Shown: positions 11,143 to 22,377 of the stretch, piece by piece
Layout: each line of letters begins with the position of its first letter
Numbering within the stretch: position 1 is the stretch's first letter
DNA from: Luzula sylvatica
Lineage: Eukaryota; Streptophyta; Magnoliopsida; Poales; Juncaceae
DNA: 64,000 bases
Assembly: GCA_946800325.1 (NCBI GenBank)
Contig: OX326958.1
Span: 28,994,914-29,058,913 of the forward strand
Direction: 5' to 3'
The notes under the pieces: generated by a model
What the model was told of the DNA's origin: nothing
The model's input: only the letters and a program-made list of their open reading frames with translations
The model's database searches: none
Program-made: the position numbers and the translations under genes

Positions 11143-11633
11143 TTTTTTTTTTTTAAATAGAATCTCGAGCACGAAGCGTGCTCTTTTGATTCTATATTTT
11201 ATTAATACGATTAATAGTACTACTAGTTCTGAAAGTAGTACATACAAAATTCTCTGAACATTTGAAATATGGAATGAAATTTTAATTTTCTAGTTTCCAA
11301 GATTCTAGTAGATTCTTGCTAACGGCCGCTATTTTTCGCTTTTTTGTTGAAGAGTTATTACGTTCCCGCTAGATTGACCAAATGCATGCCGTCCAGGCCC
11401 TCATCTCGTCTCCTTTTGTTGTTTGTTGTTTAAATTTGACCAATTGTCATTATTGTATGAATGATGGAGAAGTGCTTGATGAGAGAGCACATAACTTGTG
11501 GTGTGAAACAGCATTGAGAAGTCATGTGTGTCCTGGTTTCCAGTGTTATACCACACAAGACGCATGAGGGCCGTGAGGTCCCGTGAGCACTTAATTTGGA
11601 TGCAATCAGTTTTTTAAAGTATCCGCACAACAT
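11143..11633 (-). mobile_element. 5'-truncated LINE fragment
   Basis: The minus strand has a poly(A) tail (T run at 11143-11155) preceded by the tail hairpin GAGCACG-CTT-CGTGCTC. Upstream, the minus-strand frame reads a zf-RVT-like CVLCGITLETRTHM...C motif typical of the ORF2 end. Reading frames are broken and no clear target duplication was found. Confidence 0.5.
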
Positions 11634-11639
11634 AAATGG

Positions 11640-11892
11640 TAATTGAATAAATTATGCGAATACATAATACAAAATCCAGTTAACGTACAATCAGATGCAT
11701 AATCAATGGCTGAACACACGAAGATTAAGCCAGATCCTTCCTTCCATCTTTTGTCTAGCAATCGAATCTATGCTCTCCGCCATCTCGAAACTCATGTGAT
11801 TTCTCCAATCCCCCATCACTCCTTTACGAAAAAATACATGGTCTATTCTCATTAAAATTTCATTTCCATCTTCCTTTTTGTTGACATCTAAA
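11640..11892 (-). pseudogene. Sulfotransferase C-terminal fragment, copy 2
   Basis: The minus strand from about 11890 reads NKKEDGNEILMRIDHV, then FFRKGVMGDWRNHMSFEM, then DSIARQKMEG. A 4-bp insertion shifts the frame before GSGLIF. This is the conserved C-terminal end of plant cytosolic sulfotransferases, where the RKG triplet contacts the PAPS 3'-phosphate. The catalytic N-terminal half is absent. It shares both coding and non-coding flank with 955-1194, so the two are duplicates of a segment that was already a fragment. Confidence 0.72.
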
Positions 11893-12177
11893 CTAATTAG
11901 GTTCTTAAAGCTACAAAGTTATTTGGTAATCCATCCAATATTTCTTCCGCTTTAGGAACGAGCATCTTAAGAAACCCGCTATCTTTTTCACCCATCCGAG
12001 CAGGGCAAGTTCTGGGTATTGAACGACCCGAGACATATGTCGAGAACGGACCCCTTGATATTATCATTCTAAAAAATATATATTCGTAAACAACAATAAA
12101 AAAATTTGTTTTAACCATACAAAACAAAACAAACAAAACACATTCTTATAATATCTTAGAATTACAAATTATCATTA

Positions 12178-12640
12178 TCATTTAAATATTACTATCCTTG
12201 CATTTTTGGATGTAAAAGTATCAATCACGTTTTTATAGTCTATTTCTTCTACTAAATCATTTTCCATCGATAATAAAGCCAAGTCGTTTAATTGTTCTTG
12301 CGACATTGTTGATCGAAGATAATACTTAATGAACTTTATCTTTAAAAAACTCCTTTCTCCCAAAGCAACAGTCACCGGTATCGTCAAAAGAACTATATAA
12401 GCATTCCAAATATTTGAATAACAAGTTTCTAGTGTGTTTCAAATAATTAAGCACTTTTTTTTGGCAACACAAATTTCAAACATTTCAATTCCACGTACAA
12501 ATCATTTCCATCAACATCAGAAAACTCCGTCGTGCTTCAAAAGTCTTCAAGATTAATACAAAGATTCTTCAAACTCTCATCAATCTAACACGCCTTTTTC
12601 AAATCGAACAAATTCAATATTTCGTGATGAAAAATCGACA
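12178..12640 (-). pseudogene. hAT (ZMYM1/TTF-type) transposase, C-terminal remnant
   Basis: The 3' part is open for 70 codons and reads the hAT dimerisation region: LLTIPVTVALGERSF, then KYYLRSTMSQEQLNDLAL, then EEIDYKNVIDTFTSKNAR. This matches the end of the zinc finger MYM-type protein 1-like transposases common in plants. Farther 5' on the minus strand, decayed words such as LKHDGVF and VDGNDLYVELKCLKFVLPK continue the family pattern but are interrupted by stops. It is a dead remnant with no inverted ends recognised. Confidence 0.8.
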
Positions 12641-13325
12641 TTCAATTCTCCATTCGCAATTATATTTCTTTCACCATCCTTGTTCTCTACCAATTATTCG
12701 TCTTTCTTTTTTATTTCCTCCTCTCTCAATTCTTTTTATTGAATCTACGTGTCAATTCATCCTCCAAATTATCTTCAACTGAAGTTTTCGCAAAAAAAAA
12801 TAATATTAATCGCTTCTCTTTGAGAATTAATCATGTCTCCAATATTTATCTCTTTTTCTGAAGCTTGGCTTCAGTTTTCTTCGTCGAGTCACAACGAAAG
12901 AGAAAGAAGAAGGAGGGAGAATATATATATGTACCCCCTCCAAAAAATGGGTCCTAGACCTGGGCCTCGCCTGCCTATCCGTATGACCTGCCCTGCATCC
13001 GAGTGGATTCTCTAACAAATCCTAATATTTTAAGAACAATATTTTTTAGGCCTTTTCAAAATCCCATTCTATTATTCGAACACATATTCCCATATCGGTC
13101 CAGCTAATACTCGACCTTCACAAAATTACTCGAAAGCTTGTGAAAATGGAAATGGTTGATCTATTCAAAGACCTCTTACTCATGTGCCAATTAGAGACTA
13201 AACTGTCTTTTGGGTATCGACATATGTATAATACTTTACACTTTGCTGCTTTCATAGTATCCGGAAGCAGCGAGGAAGGCATGTGATGGACAAGAACACT
13301 CGGAGAAGGATGGCTTTTTAGGTAA
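12641..13325. other. No gene seen
   Basis: Mixed AT-rich and pyrimidine-rich sequence. Short frames exist, but none shows a domain, splice context or codon bias that I can defend. Confidence 0.5.
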
Positions 13326-13329
13326 GTGA

Positions 13330-13665
13330 ACTATCTTCTGTCATGACTGAACACCTTCCGTCATGACGGACTATACACATCTCTACATCCTCGTATCATA
13401 TACAAGGTTCGTCATGACTGAACTACCTTCTGTCACAACGGACTATAGTCTTCTCTGCATTTATGTATCATATACATGGTCCATCGTGACTGAACTATCT
13501 TATGTCATGACGGACTATAGTTATTTTTGCATTCACGTATCACATACATGGTCTGTCGTGACTGAACTACCTTCCGTCACGACGGACTATGGGCATCCCC
13601 GCATTCCCGTATCATACGCTAGGTCTGTCATGACTGAGCTTACTTCCGTCATGACGGACAGTCTG
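13330..13665. repeat. 72-bp minisatellite with GTCATGACNGA palindromic words
   Basis: Four to five copies of a 72-bp unit run in phase. Each contains a TGACTGAACT...CCGTCATGACGGACTAT core and a CGTATCATATACA word. Since 72 is a multiple of three, the plus strand reads an apparent 24-aa repeat (TDY...VSYT...VTEL). This frame has no start context, and its extension runs into unrelated GC-rich sequence. The imperfect inverted TCATGAC/GTCATGA words could fold. I treat it as non-coding. Confidence 0.85.
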
Positions 13666-14170
13666 TGGGGGTGTGAGAAACCCACCCCGGGGCGCGAAAA
13701 CAGCCCCTGGGGACACATAATTGATGATTTTCTGTAGATTTTGCCTTTTCTTTCGTTTTCGATCGTTTTCAAAACGACCAATCGCGAAACTCTTAACGAT
13801 CATCCCTAGATACTGTCAATCATCATATGAATGATCTCTAGTGAATTCAACTTATGATTTTAATCGAAAATTACTACTTCTAAACATCAAATTCATGTAA
13901 ACGTGCGTAACTTTTATACACGTGCGTATAACATTTATATGACTATGATTCGTCCCTCAAATCGATGGCGATCACTCTAATACCACTGAAGAAAATCGGT
14001 CTAACCCCGGATCCCGCTCAACAGAAGTGAGGGTCTAATCCGATCCCAAATCCCGATATCACGCCACTTATCCGAGGGTACGATACAGTAGAATGATATA
14101 TCGTTACCATGTGAAATTGATCAAGTACGAAGGGTTGATCACTTTCTTATTTGCTTTACTTCTCGCTGTC
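13666..14170. other. Spacer with a GC-rich hairpin
   Basis: Positions 13676-13712 hold CCCACCCCGGGG and CCCCTGGGG words able to pair. No gene is visible. A CCCGGATCCCGCTCAACAGAAGTGAGGGTC-like stretch at 14003-14032 resembles a repeat end, but I could not assign it. Confidence 0.4.
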
Positions 14171-14174
14171 ACGT

Positions 14175-14900
14175 TGGTGACGAGTCATACGTCCCACGCC
14201 CGCATGTCTCCCACCGTCTTGACACATTTCCAGTTATTTTCGTGTGTCCCACACACACCTTCCACAACGTCTTATCCGTTTACTTCTCTGGTTTGATCAC
14301 AAACAAGAGGCACAAAGTGCGAACTCCTCTACCCGTATCCACCGTGAGTCATAGTCTCTCGGTCACACACGCAACTGTCTAGACGAAGCGTGTGCGAACT
14401 TGCTTGATTGATTCAGTTGATTCTCTAATGGAGAAAACGCTTTTTCTCCTTGCTCTCTTTGCACTCTTTCAACACTTGATAGAAGAGATTGCTTAGATTG
14501 GATTAGAGTGATGAGAGAGAAACATCCTATTTAATGGTGACTAGTCCGCGCGTGCCATACCACATGTCTCCCATCGTTTGGACACGTCTCCAGTTGTCTT
14601 CGTGTGTCCCATGCCCACACGCTTCCACAGCCGACAGTTTTGCTCCTTCGGTTTGATCACAATCGAAGAGCCACAAGCGTCGCTCCTCTACTCATATCCA
14701 CCGTGAGTCGTAGCATCTCGGTCGCGGATGCACCTGCCTAGACGATGCACCGGCGAACTTGCATGATTGAATTGATTCTCTAAACCGAGAAAAATTACTT
14801 TTCTCGTTTCTCTCTTTTCGCACCATTTCACTCTCTGAAAGATGACTCTCTATTTCTTGATTAATTAGTCTTAATTGACTGGATTGAAATGAATTGGACT
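14175..14900. repeat. Tandem duplication, unit about 360 bp
   Basis: Two diverged copies lie head to tail. GGTTTGATCACAA occurs at 14290 and 14650, the CCAGTT...TTCGTGTGTCCC word at about 14230 and 14590, and TTGATTCTCTAA near 14420 and 14772. Each copy also holds TATCCACCGTGAGTC. The sequence shows no coding potential. The copies are followed by a long GA tract. Confidence 0.8.
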
Positions 14901-14901
14901 G

Positions 14902-14904
<3 letters not shown>

Positions 14905-14952
<48 letters not shown>
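14905..14952. repeat. (GA)n microsatellite
   Basis: About 24 perfect GA units, directly after the 360-bp tandem duplication. Confidence 0.95.
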
Positions 14953-14954
<2 letters not shown>

Positions 14955-15013
14955 TCCAATTTATACAACATAGAATAACGATGGGCCAAAATGTATGTAT
15001 ATCTACTATACAC

Positions 15014-15180
15014 CAGTGTTGTAAAAAACGGTGTCAAACGGTAAAAAAACGGTGAAAAACGGTAAAACGGTGGCAAACCGTTCTGTTTTTGTCAAAACGG
15101 TCCACCGTTTTTTTATCGTTTTTCGCCGTTTTTTTTATCAAAAACGTTTTGCTTACCGTTTTACTGACCGTTTTTTACAT
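15014..15180. mobile_element. Short hAT-like MITE with AACGGT subterminal repeats
   Basis: It begins CAGTGTTGTAAAAAACGGT and runs into clustered AACGGT words. The right side carries the inverse ACCGTTTT words and ends ACCGTTTTTTACA. The CAGTG terminus and crowded subterminal repeats are hAT features. The right terminus is degraded, so no target duplication is given. Confidence 0.55.
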
Positions 15181-15390
15181 AAAAAATTGGGGCTAACATT
15201 TTTTGGGCTTTCAATCTTGGCCCAGTCTCAAATTAAGAATTAATGAATCATGAAGAGAATATTCGACACAAATCGTGCACAAGCCATGAAATAGAAGGAG
15301 AATAAACACAAATCGGAGAGATTAAAATCAGTAGCCAAATCAAAATATATTATTATTATTAATATAATTAATAAATGTGGGACTTGTAAG

Positions 15391-16047
15391 CAATGTTCCA
15401 GAAATCGCTCGGCGCTCGCTGGTCGGCAGACGACCATCAAGCGCCAAGGATGATTAATCGGGATTAATCGGGAATCTCGGCGGACCTCGGCGGATTTTTA
15501 TTTTTTTATATTTAATATTTAAATTAATTAAACAAAATTACAAATCACAGTTTTTTTAATAAGTTTTGAATAATTTAAGTAACAAAATACACTACGTCAC
15601 TAAACTAACATAAACTCAAATAATAATAATAATTTATATATATATAAATAATATTAAAAATATGAAAAAATTTAGTCCAAATTTATTTTTTTGAATAGTA
15701 TCCGATAAATGATCGTTTTCATTATTGATGCCTAATTTTTTTGATGTCAATGGAGATCCATTGGCAATCCATAACGAAAACAATCGTTATTTTGAATAGT
15801 ATCCCACAACCTCTCGTAATATATGATTTTTTGTGCTTCACATTCAACCAACTAGGATATGGACCCGTTGGCAATTAAAAAAAAACAAAAAAAAAAACAC
15901 TTCTAAAAATCGGCTCGGCGGTGGCTTGGCGGCCGCTTGGCGGATTCCGCCAAACACAAAACGCCAAGGGATTATCTCGACGGCGGACCATCGAGGAGCG
16001 ATTAATCACCGATTAATCGGCCGTCAAGACCGATTTCTGGAACACTG
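15391..16047. mobile_element. hAT-type MITE, 657 bp, 8-bp target duplication
   Basis: The left end CAATGTTCCAGAAATCG pairs with the right end CGATTTCTGGAACACTG, one mismatch apart when reversed. The flanks are CTTGTAAG (15383-15390) and CTGGTAAG (16048-16055), which match at 7 of 8 positions. Subterminal GATTAATCG and GGCGG words occur on both sides in inverse orientation. There is no transposase frame. Length of duplication and CARTG end both point to hAT. Confidence 0.82.
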
Positions 16048-16167
16048 CTGGTAAGTTGTAGCCCATTCTATTTTCATAAAAAATAAAAAGTGTAGGCCAC
16101 GTGTCATAAAAGAATACAATGATGCTAAGACTAGATACAACTTTGAGTTATTGCTTGGGCCCTTTGT

Positions 16168-16490
16168 GTTGGATTGAGTTTTGTATATTTATCTCTATCT
16201 CTATAATATATTTTTAAGCCTTGTACAGGATTTGGATTTTGGTAAAATTGATGGAGAGAGGCCCAATTTTGGTCCAAAATCAGAGCGCTTAAAAATAAAT
16301 ACATAATACATTACAGCTCCGTACTGGAGATCTCCAATCATATTCTAACTGGACTTCTCCAATCTAAAAGGACATCTCCATTATAAACCCATCTCGTTAA
16401 TTTTAGATCGCTGTAAGAAGCAGTATAACCGTCAGATCTGGATCGAACGGAGCACAAGAAACCCGCCATTATTTTACCTTCTTACAAAGA
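16168..16490 (+). repeat. Block A, second copy, upstream of the 16988 gene
   Basis: This is the counterpart of 281-790. It ends about 500 bp before the ATG of the proline-rich gene, so it probably contributes that gene's promoter or leader. Comparison with the left copy shows many small indels. The left copy has no gene behind it. Confidence 0.6.
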
Positions 16491-16987
16491 AAAAAGGTCG
16501 TCGCGTTTCTCGAACGAACCCTTGAAAAATACTTGATTCTCGTTCCGATCCTTCTTTCTCTTCTCTTCTCCTCCCTCTGTAAACGCCCCGAGACGAGACA
16601 GTTTCGATCTGTATACTCTGACCAAGATCGATGATTAAATTCAGCATAGTGATTTCAATCAGAGAATCCCCTTTTGGCATCTCCTTCTACTTGTGAGATT
16701 CGTTTTGTTCTATTTTCAGATTTCTTCTTTTTCGTTCGATTTTTCTTTTCACGGAGTACAATTTTCTGCGAAAACCTCGTTGCAAAGTGTTTTTTGATAG
16801 ATTTAGAGTTAATTACTGAATCCAATTTCTGCAATAAGGATACTGATAAGATTTCGGATGTAAATGGTGTTGTTTGTAGAGTGTAATCTTGTAAGCTCTC
16901 CTAGTTGATTGATGATTAGTGTTCATTTTGAGTGAATCCACATATACATTCTTTTCTTCAAGTAGAGAGAGATTCATAATCTAGAAA

Positions 16988-18758
16988 ATGTATGGTAAAG
17001 GCAAAACGTTGCTCCCTCCACCTCCGTATGCAACCCAATTTCCTCCACCAAGTACACCAGGCACATCCGGTGCACCAGGTCCATCCAACCTTCAATATGC
17101 CGGCCCTCCTCCTACTGGACAGTCGTATTCCTTCAGTAGTACCACTCGATCACACGTACCAGTGCCAACTCCTCCTGGTGGATCACACAATTATAAGTAC
17201 CATACCCCTCCACCTCCTCCCCCATTCAGACCTGTAGGTACCAATCCTATCGGAGCGGTACCAATACCGATACCGCCTCCACCTCCACCTCCTTCATCTC
17301 CACCGCCACCTGTGCCTCCACCACCTCCATCCCTGCAACCAGTACTGGTACCACCACCTAAACCTAGTGATGAAGAAGCCGTACCAAATGAATTGAATGA
17401 TGCCAATGTAATTTTAGGAACAGAAATAGAGCATGTGGCTTCAGACTCAGATATGGATATGGAAGGTAGGTAAATACAAAATTTCTTATCATTTTATTTT
17501 TTTAATTTTTTATCACCATTTTTTGTGTTTTACAGACGACTATGACGTACCGGCTTACAGAAAACCTTCTTCGAATCTCTTGCACGGATCTCAAAGCGGG
17601 ATGAACACATCCTCGCCATTCACGGTGGACGTGACTCCGTCGAGATTACCACCATCACCTGGCCCCACGGAATGCATAATAAACGAATCTAACACCACCA
17701 AATCTTCAGAGGAGATCTTGAATTTAATTCCAAATTCGAGCCCTTTTGCATGTGAAGATAATGCTGATCAAGTGGGCCCCGTTTCTGACAAGGATAATAA
17801 TTTGAGTAATAATTATAATAACGAAATTGAGAAATCAAGAGAAGAATCTAAATTAAAAAGGGCGAGAAGCTCGAGCCCTAGCTTATCCCACGATGAAAGA
17901 AACCCTAAACAAAAGAAGGATTATAATGTGGGCCCCGCTCCAGATCCAACTCACCAAGCATGGCCTGATCAAATTACCAATTTACCCTCATTCGCTTACC
18001 CAAACAATACAACGGTACCACCACCATACCAATCACATTCTCCTCTCCCTTTTACTTCTCACGCCGAAAGGTGGCCCCGCCCCTCTCCTCTTCCAGCTTA
18101 TACCGGCACCAGTACCAGTTCACATTTCTCCACTATAACAACTCGGTACAACCCCTACGCGTCCACTTTCGAAACCGTACCGTCTTTCAGTTCAAATTTC
18201 GGATCTGCGGTTACCATACCTGCCACCGGTACAGCGTACGACCCGTTATCCGACAGCATCGATCCCGTACCGGTACCGACTCCAATATCAGTACCAGAAA
18301 AGAAGATCGACGAGATCGAAGAAGTCGTAACGCCAGATGCGGAACCAGGCGTTGTAGAAAACGCCAGTCCCGAAACCGGTACCGGTCCCGGTCCCGAGAC
18401 CGGTACGGGGAAGGAATCGAGAGCGATGAAAATGTTGAAAGTAGCATTGGTGGAATATGTGAAGGAGGTGTTGAAGCCGGCGTGGCTTCAGGGGAACATA
18501 AGCAAGGATGCGTTCAAGATGATTGTTAAGAAAACGGTCGAGAAAGTCTCGGATTCCGTGCCGGTCAATCATATTCCCAAAACGCCCTCGAAGGTTAATC
18601 AGTATGTTCAGGCTTCTGAGAGTAAGCTCGCCAAACTCGTCTTGGTACGTAATTTTAATTTTCGCAATGTTATTATTGTGTAATATTATATATATATATA
18701 ATATTTGATTCTTGTGTTTTCTTTTCAGGGTTATGTCGACAAGTATGGCAAGTCGTAA
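16988..18758 (+). CDS. Proline-rich protein with C3H38-like C-terminal block
   Basis: Exons 16988-17465, 17536-18644 and 18729-18758 join in phase to 538 aa. The first 125 residues are rich in Pro (PPPPPPPSSPPPPVPPPPP) and look disordered. The middle is Ser/Pro-rich. The last 90 residues form a charged helical block (MLKVALVEYVKEVLKPAW, SKDAFKMIVKKTVEKV, SKLAKLVLGYVDKYGKS*) that recalls the C-terminus of plant CCCH zinc-finger protein 38-type proteins. That family match is from memory. No CCCH finger is seen in this model or in the 500 bp upstream, so the gene may be a 5'-shortened paralogue or may have missed upstream exons. Exon 3 encodes only nine residues. A nuclear RNA-related role is inference only. 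Confidence 0.75.
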
Positions 18759-18759
18759 T

Positions 18760-19970
18760 AGATGTAGTTTGTTTGTTTGTTTTATGTGAATTAAAGACGC
18801 GTATTTAAGAAATTTGATTTTTATTATTTGTTTATTTTGTAATTTTTTATAGTGGAGACTTAAGATTGTATTTTTGTAACCTAGATAGAGCATTCTACAA
18901 GTCTTTTTTTTTTCAAATATATATATATTCTTCTCTATATATGAAGCCCATATTTTGATGGGGACAGCAAGTGAAGATATGAAGATAATACGTGCTTAGT
19001 ATATTTCTTTTTTAGAGGATTTTATGTTTAGCCCGATCCCCAAAGGGAATTTTTCATATTCTTGTAATAAGTTCATTATGAAATTTTAAAATTAATATAA
19101 TAATGTTATTAAATAATATAATTATATTTTATATGATTTATTTTTATATTTTTTATAATTAAGGTACAAAATTCATTAATGATATTTTTTTAAGAACGTT
19201 TCTTATTTGGTTAAACCGAATAAAAATTCAGCTTATTCGGTTTGATTTAATCGATTGAACCTTTAATTTGATTCGGTTCAATTTGAATCTAGTTCGTCTC
19301 GTTTTAAATCGGTTTGGATTTTTTTCAATTTAATTTAAAATAATAGTTAGTCATTCGTGATACGTGAATAATACGATGTATAATATTGTCACGTATAATT
19401 AAAATCAAACGTTTATCAAGTCGGTCAAATAAAACATATATGACACTAATTCGTCAATTCGACTGGGTGGTTAGGATTATTTTACACAATACGAATATAA
19501 TAATTTGATATATAAATATATAAACTTTTATTAATAGAAAATAATTGAAAAAATATTACTTTATTAAGTAATGTTTATTGTAGTCAAAACCATACATTTA
19601 TAAATTATTATTGATATTTTTTTACTTTATTTTTTTGAAAAAATATTTTTTTAGAAAAAAATATATATTCTGTATACTAACAACCACACAATTACAAAGG
19701 GTAGATTTTTAGTCCCTCTTCCTCTCTTTCCTATCATCTATTCCAGCCTTGTTGGACGTAGGCTCAGCCATCGGACCCTCATCGGTGACTTCGTGTTTCT
19801 TGCTTCGTGGTTCGCTCGTCGGGATCCCCCTACTTACGACCACGACTCGCGAGTCACTTGCGAATTTATTGATGTTCTTGTTGTTCTTAATCGGTAATAT
19901 TTACAAAATCGAGATTGCTTAATTACCACATGGCGCTGTGACACTGTACTCATGCTCATGCCTCAGTTCT
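18760..19970. other. AT-rich spacer, no gene seen
   Basis: The first 200 bp are probably 3' UTR of the upstream gene. Around 19195-19330 words such as TTCGGTTTGATTTAATCG recur, typical of old repeats. From about 19700 the composition changes to leader-like sequence of the next gene. Confidence 0.5.
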
Positions 19971-19981
19971 GAGAATCGAAC

Positions 19982-21636
19982 ATGACGCGGCGAGTATCTT
20001 TTCAATTTCAATCTCAATTTCAAAATTTTGTTTCTTTTTCGTTTTATTCTTTTGCTAATTTTGTATTTTTTTTTTACTATTTTTGCTCATAGGTATCAGC
20101 CTTGCTTGCCATTCGGCAATAAATCTGCATTCTTGCAACACTCTCCACACTGCCAATTTTTCAATTTGACTTCAAATCGAGATCAATTTTGTTTCAAACT
20201 AGCTACATTAGGTAATTTCACCTTCAATTGCATTTTCTTCTCGCAATTGCCTCTGTTAAATTTATAAATTATTTCAGGACATACCAATCAACACACCAAG
20301 AAAATAAACGTATCTATAGTCAACACATTATCATTTGAGCCGAGAAAAGGATGTGCCTCCAAATACGAGCTATTCACAATTCCTGATTTAACATCAAGAC
20401 CACCCAAACAACCTCCTAATAAAGAACCTTCTGGAACCGGTACCGAAAACGAGAAGCTACAGGTACAGAAGCCTCCTAATAAAAAACCTTCAAGAACAGG
20501 TACCGAAAACAAGAAGCTACTGGTACTGGATCTCAATGGCGTTCTTGCTGATGTCACCCTAGATTTTCGTAAAAATCTCGGGGCTCCTAAATATATCGAG
20601 AAAAAGGCTGGTATGAAAAGAAATAAAAAAAATTATCTTTTAAATTTAATATTTTAGTATTTTCTAGTGATATATGTTTATGTAGATAATTATGATTATT
20701 TATTTTTCAGTTTTTAAGAGGCCATTTTGCGATGAGTTTCTGAAATTTGCCTTTGATAATTTCAATATTGGTATTTGGTCTTCTAGAAGAAGGTACGCAT
20801 AATTTAATTCTTTCCTGTTACTTATATATCCAAAAAAATTCCAAATTTTTTGCAGAAAGAACCTCGATCGTCTCATTGATTATTTGATGGGTGATATGAA
20901 AAGTAACTTATTATTTTGTTGGGTAAGCAAGTTATTTCACAATACATATTATTATTTAAAAATATTTTTTAAGAAAATTGCGTTGTAATATATTGATAGG
21001 ACGGTACAATGTGCACAGATACTGGGTTTACTACTATTGGAAACCTTCATAAGCCCCTCATGTTGAAAGAGATGGAAAAAATATGGACTAAAGAGCAAAA
21101 TGACTTACCTTTGGAAAAAGGCCAATTTTCTCCTTCCAATACTCTGTTAATAGACGATTCTCCTTATAAAGCTCTCTGCAATCCAGTAATAATTCACACA
21201 CAAAATATTCAATAAAATTTGTGAAAGTTTTTTATTTCTGATGAATATTCGTTTCATTTATTTTTTTAGCCGTTCACGGCGATATTTCCTCATCCATATG
21301 ATTTCAGAGATGAAGATGATACAGCTTTAGGTAAACTCTTGGAGATAATTTTGAAAATTTCGCGGGTAGATATGCAAAATAACTTAATTCTCGCAGTGAC
21401 CTTTTTTATATGTAAATGCAGCGAAAGGGGGATATTTTAGAGGGTATCTTGAGGAACTTGCTTTGGCAAATGATGTTCAAGAATTCGTACGAGAAAACCC
21501 AATTGGCCAAAAACCAATTTCAAATTCGACACCTAAATGGAAATTCTACAAACAGGTCATTAAGAGAATGAAATCCTCCAATTTCACATTTTCTTCTACA
21601 AATAAAGCAGAAAAAATAAATAAATTGAATGTATGA
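19982..21636 (+). CDS. NIF/FCP1-like HAD phosphatase-family protein, altered motif I
   Basis: Exons 20278-20610, 20711-20792, 20856-20922, 21000-21185, 21270-21330 and 21422-21636 join in phase, preceded by an open exon ending at 20211. The N-terminal exon is uncertain: ATG 19982 needs an intron to about 20098. HAD motif I reads LVLDLNGVL, where the DxD signature has Asn in place of the second Asp. Motif II is IWSSRR. The conserved FCWDGTMCTDTGF, NLHKPLMLKEMEKIW and LLIDDSPYKA blocks follow, then a FPHPYDF tail. NIF-type proteins dephosphorylate Ser/Thr in proteins such as the RNA polymerase II CTD, but the Asn raises doubt about activity here. A 60-bp direct repeat lies in exon 3 (20412 and 20472). 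Confidence 0.82.
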
Positions 21637-21838
21637 ATTAAACACGATCTCAAGATGTTTTTACAAAGATTGATATGAAAAACTAATTGGAGAAAAATAT
21701 TACAATCTCATAATTTTTCCAATTGGAAATATTTTAATCATTTTTTTTTTCATTGTACGAGATACTCTAATCCGTTAATTTGGAAAAGATATGATGATAT
21801 GACTCGTCATTTGTTTGTTCAATTGATTGTATTATTAA

Positions 21839-22250
21839 GAAAAAAAGCTCACTTTTGCCCCCCGAAGTGTTCAAAAAAGTTCAACTTACCCCCCAAACTC
21901 TAATTTTGTTCATTTTGCCTCCTGAACTCTCATTTTTGCTCACTTTTGCCCCCTTCGTCAGTTAAGTGCACAGTCAGCAGTTAAGTGATGACGTGGCAAC
22001 GATGACGTGGCAATTTTTGATGATTTTGTTAATGACGTGGCAAAATTTATATTATAAAATTACACATAGATTAATTAACCCATTTAACAAATAATTAACC
22101 CTAACCCAAACTAATTTAATCCAAACTAAACCCAAACCCATTTAATTAACCCCCTCTCTCTCGCAGCTCTCTCTCGCCACTCACTCTCTCTCTCTAACTC
22201 TCCCTCGTCGCTGACTCCTCTCTCTCGCAACTCTCTCTCGTCGCCGACCC

Positions 22251-22293
<43 letters not shown>

Positions 22294-22308
22294 CAAAAGG
22301 AGGCGACT

Positions 22309-22377
<69 letters not shown>

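Noticed and set aside
11897..12136. Minus-strand 79-codon frame containing FLKMLVPKAEEILDGLPNNF
   Set aside because: It lies between the sulfotransferase and hAT remnants, but I could not match it to either family, so no call is made.
13330..13665. CRISPR-like array
   Set aside because: Units are contiguous tandem copies without unique spacers, in a plant nuclear context.
13363..13737. 124-codon frame over the 72-bp minisatellite as a repeat protein
   Set aside because: The periodicity comes from a DNA repeat whose unit happens to be a multiple of three. There is no supporting gene structure.
17191..17406. Glycine-rich frame on the minus strand
   Set aside because: It is the complement of the poly-proline exon at 16988-17465.
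18071..18893. Alternative frames on both strands over 18.07-18.9 kb
   Set aside because: They are shadows of exon 2 of the proline-rich gene, which alone has consistent splice phases at both ends.
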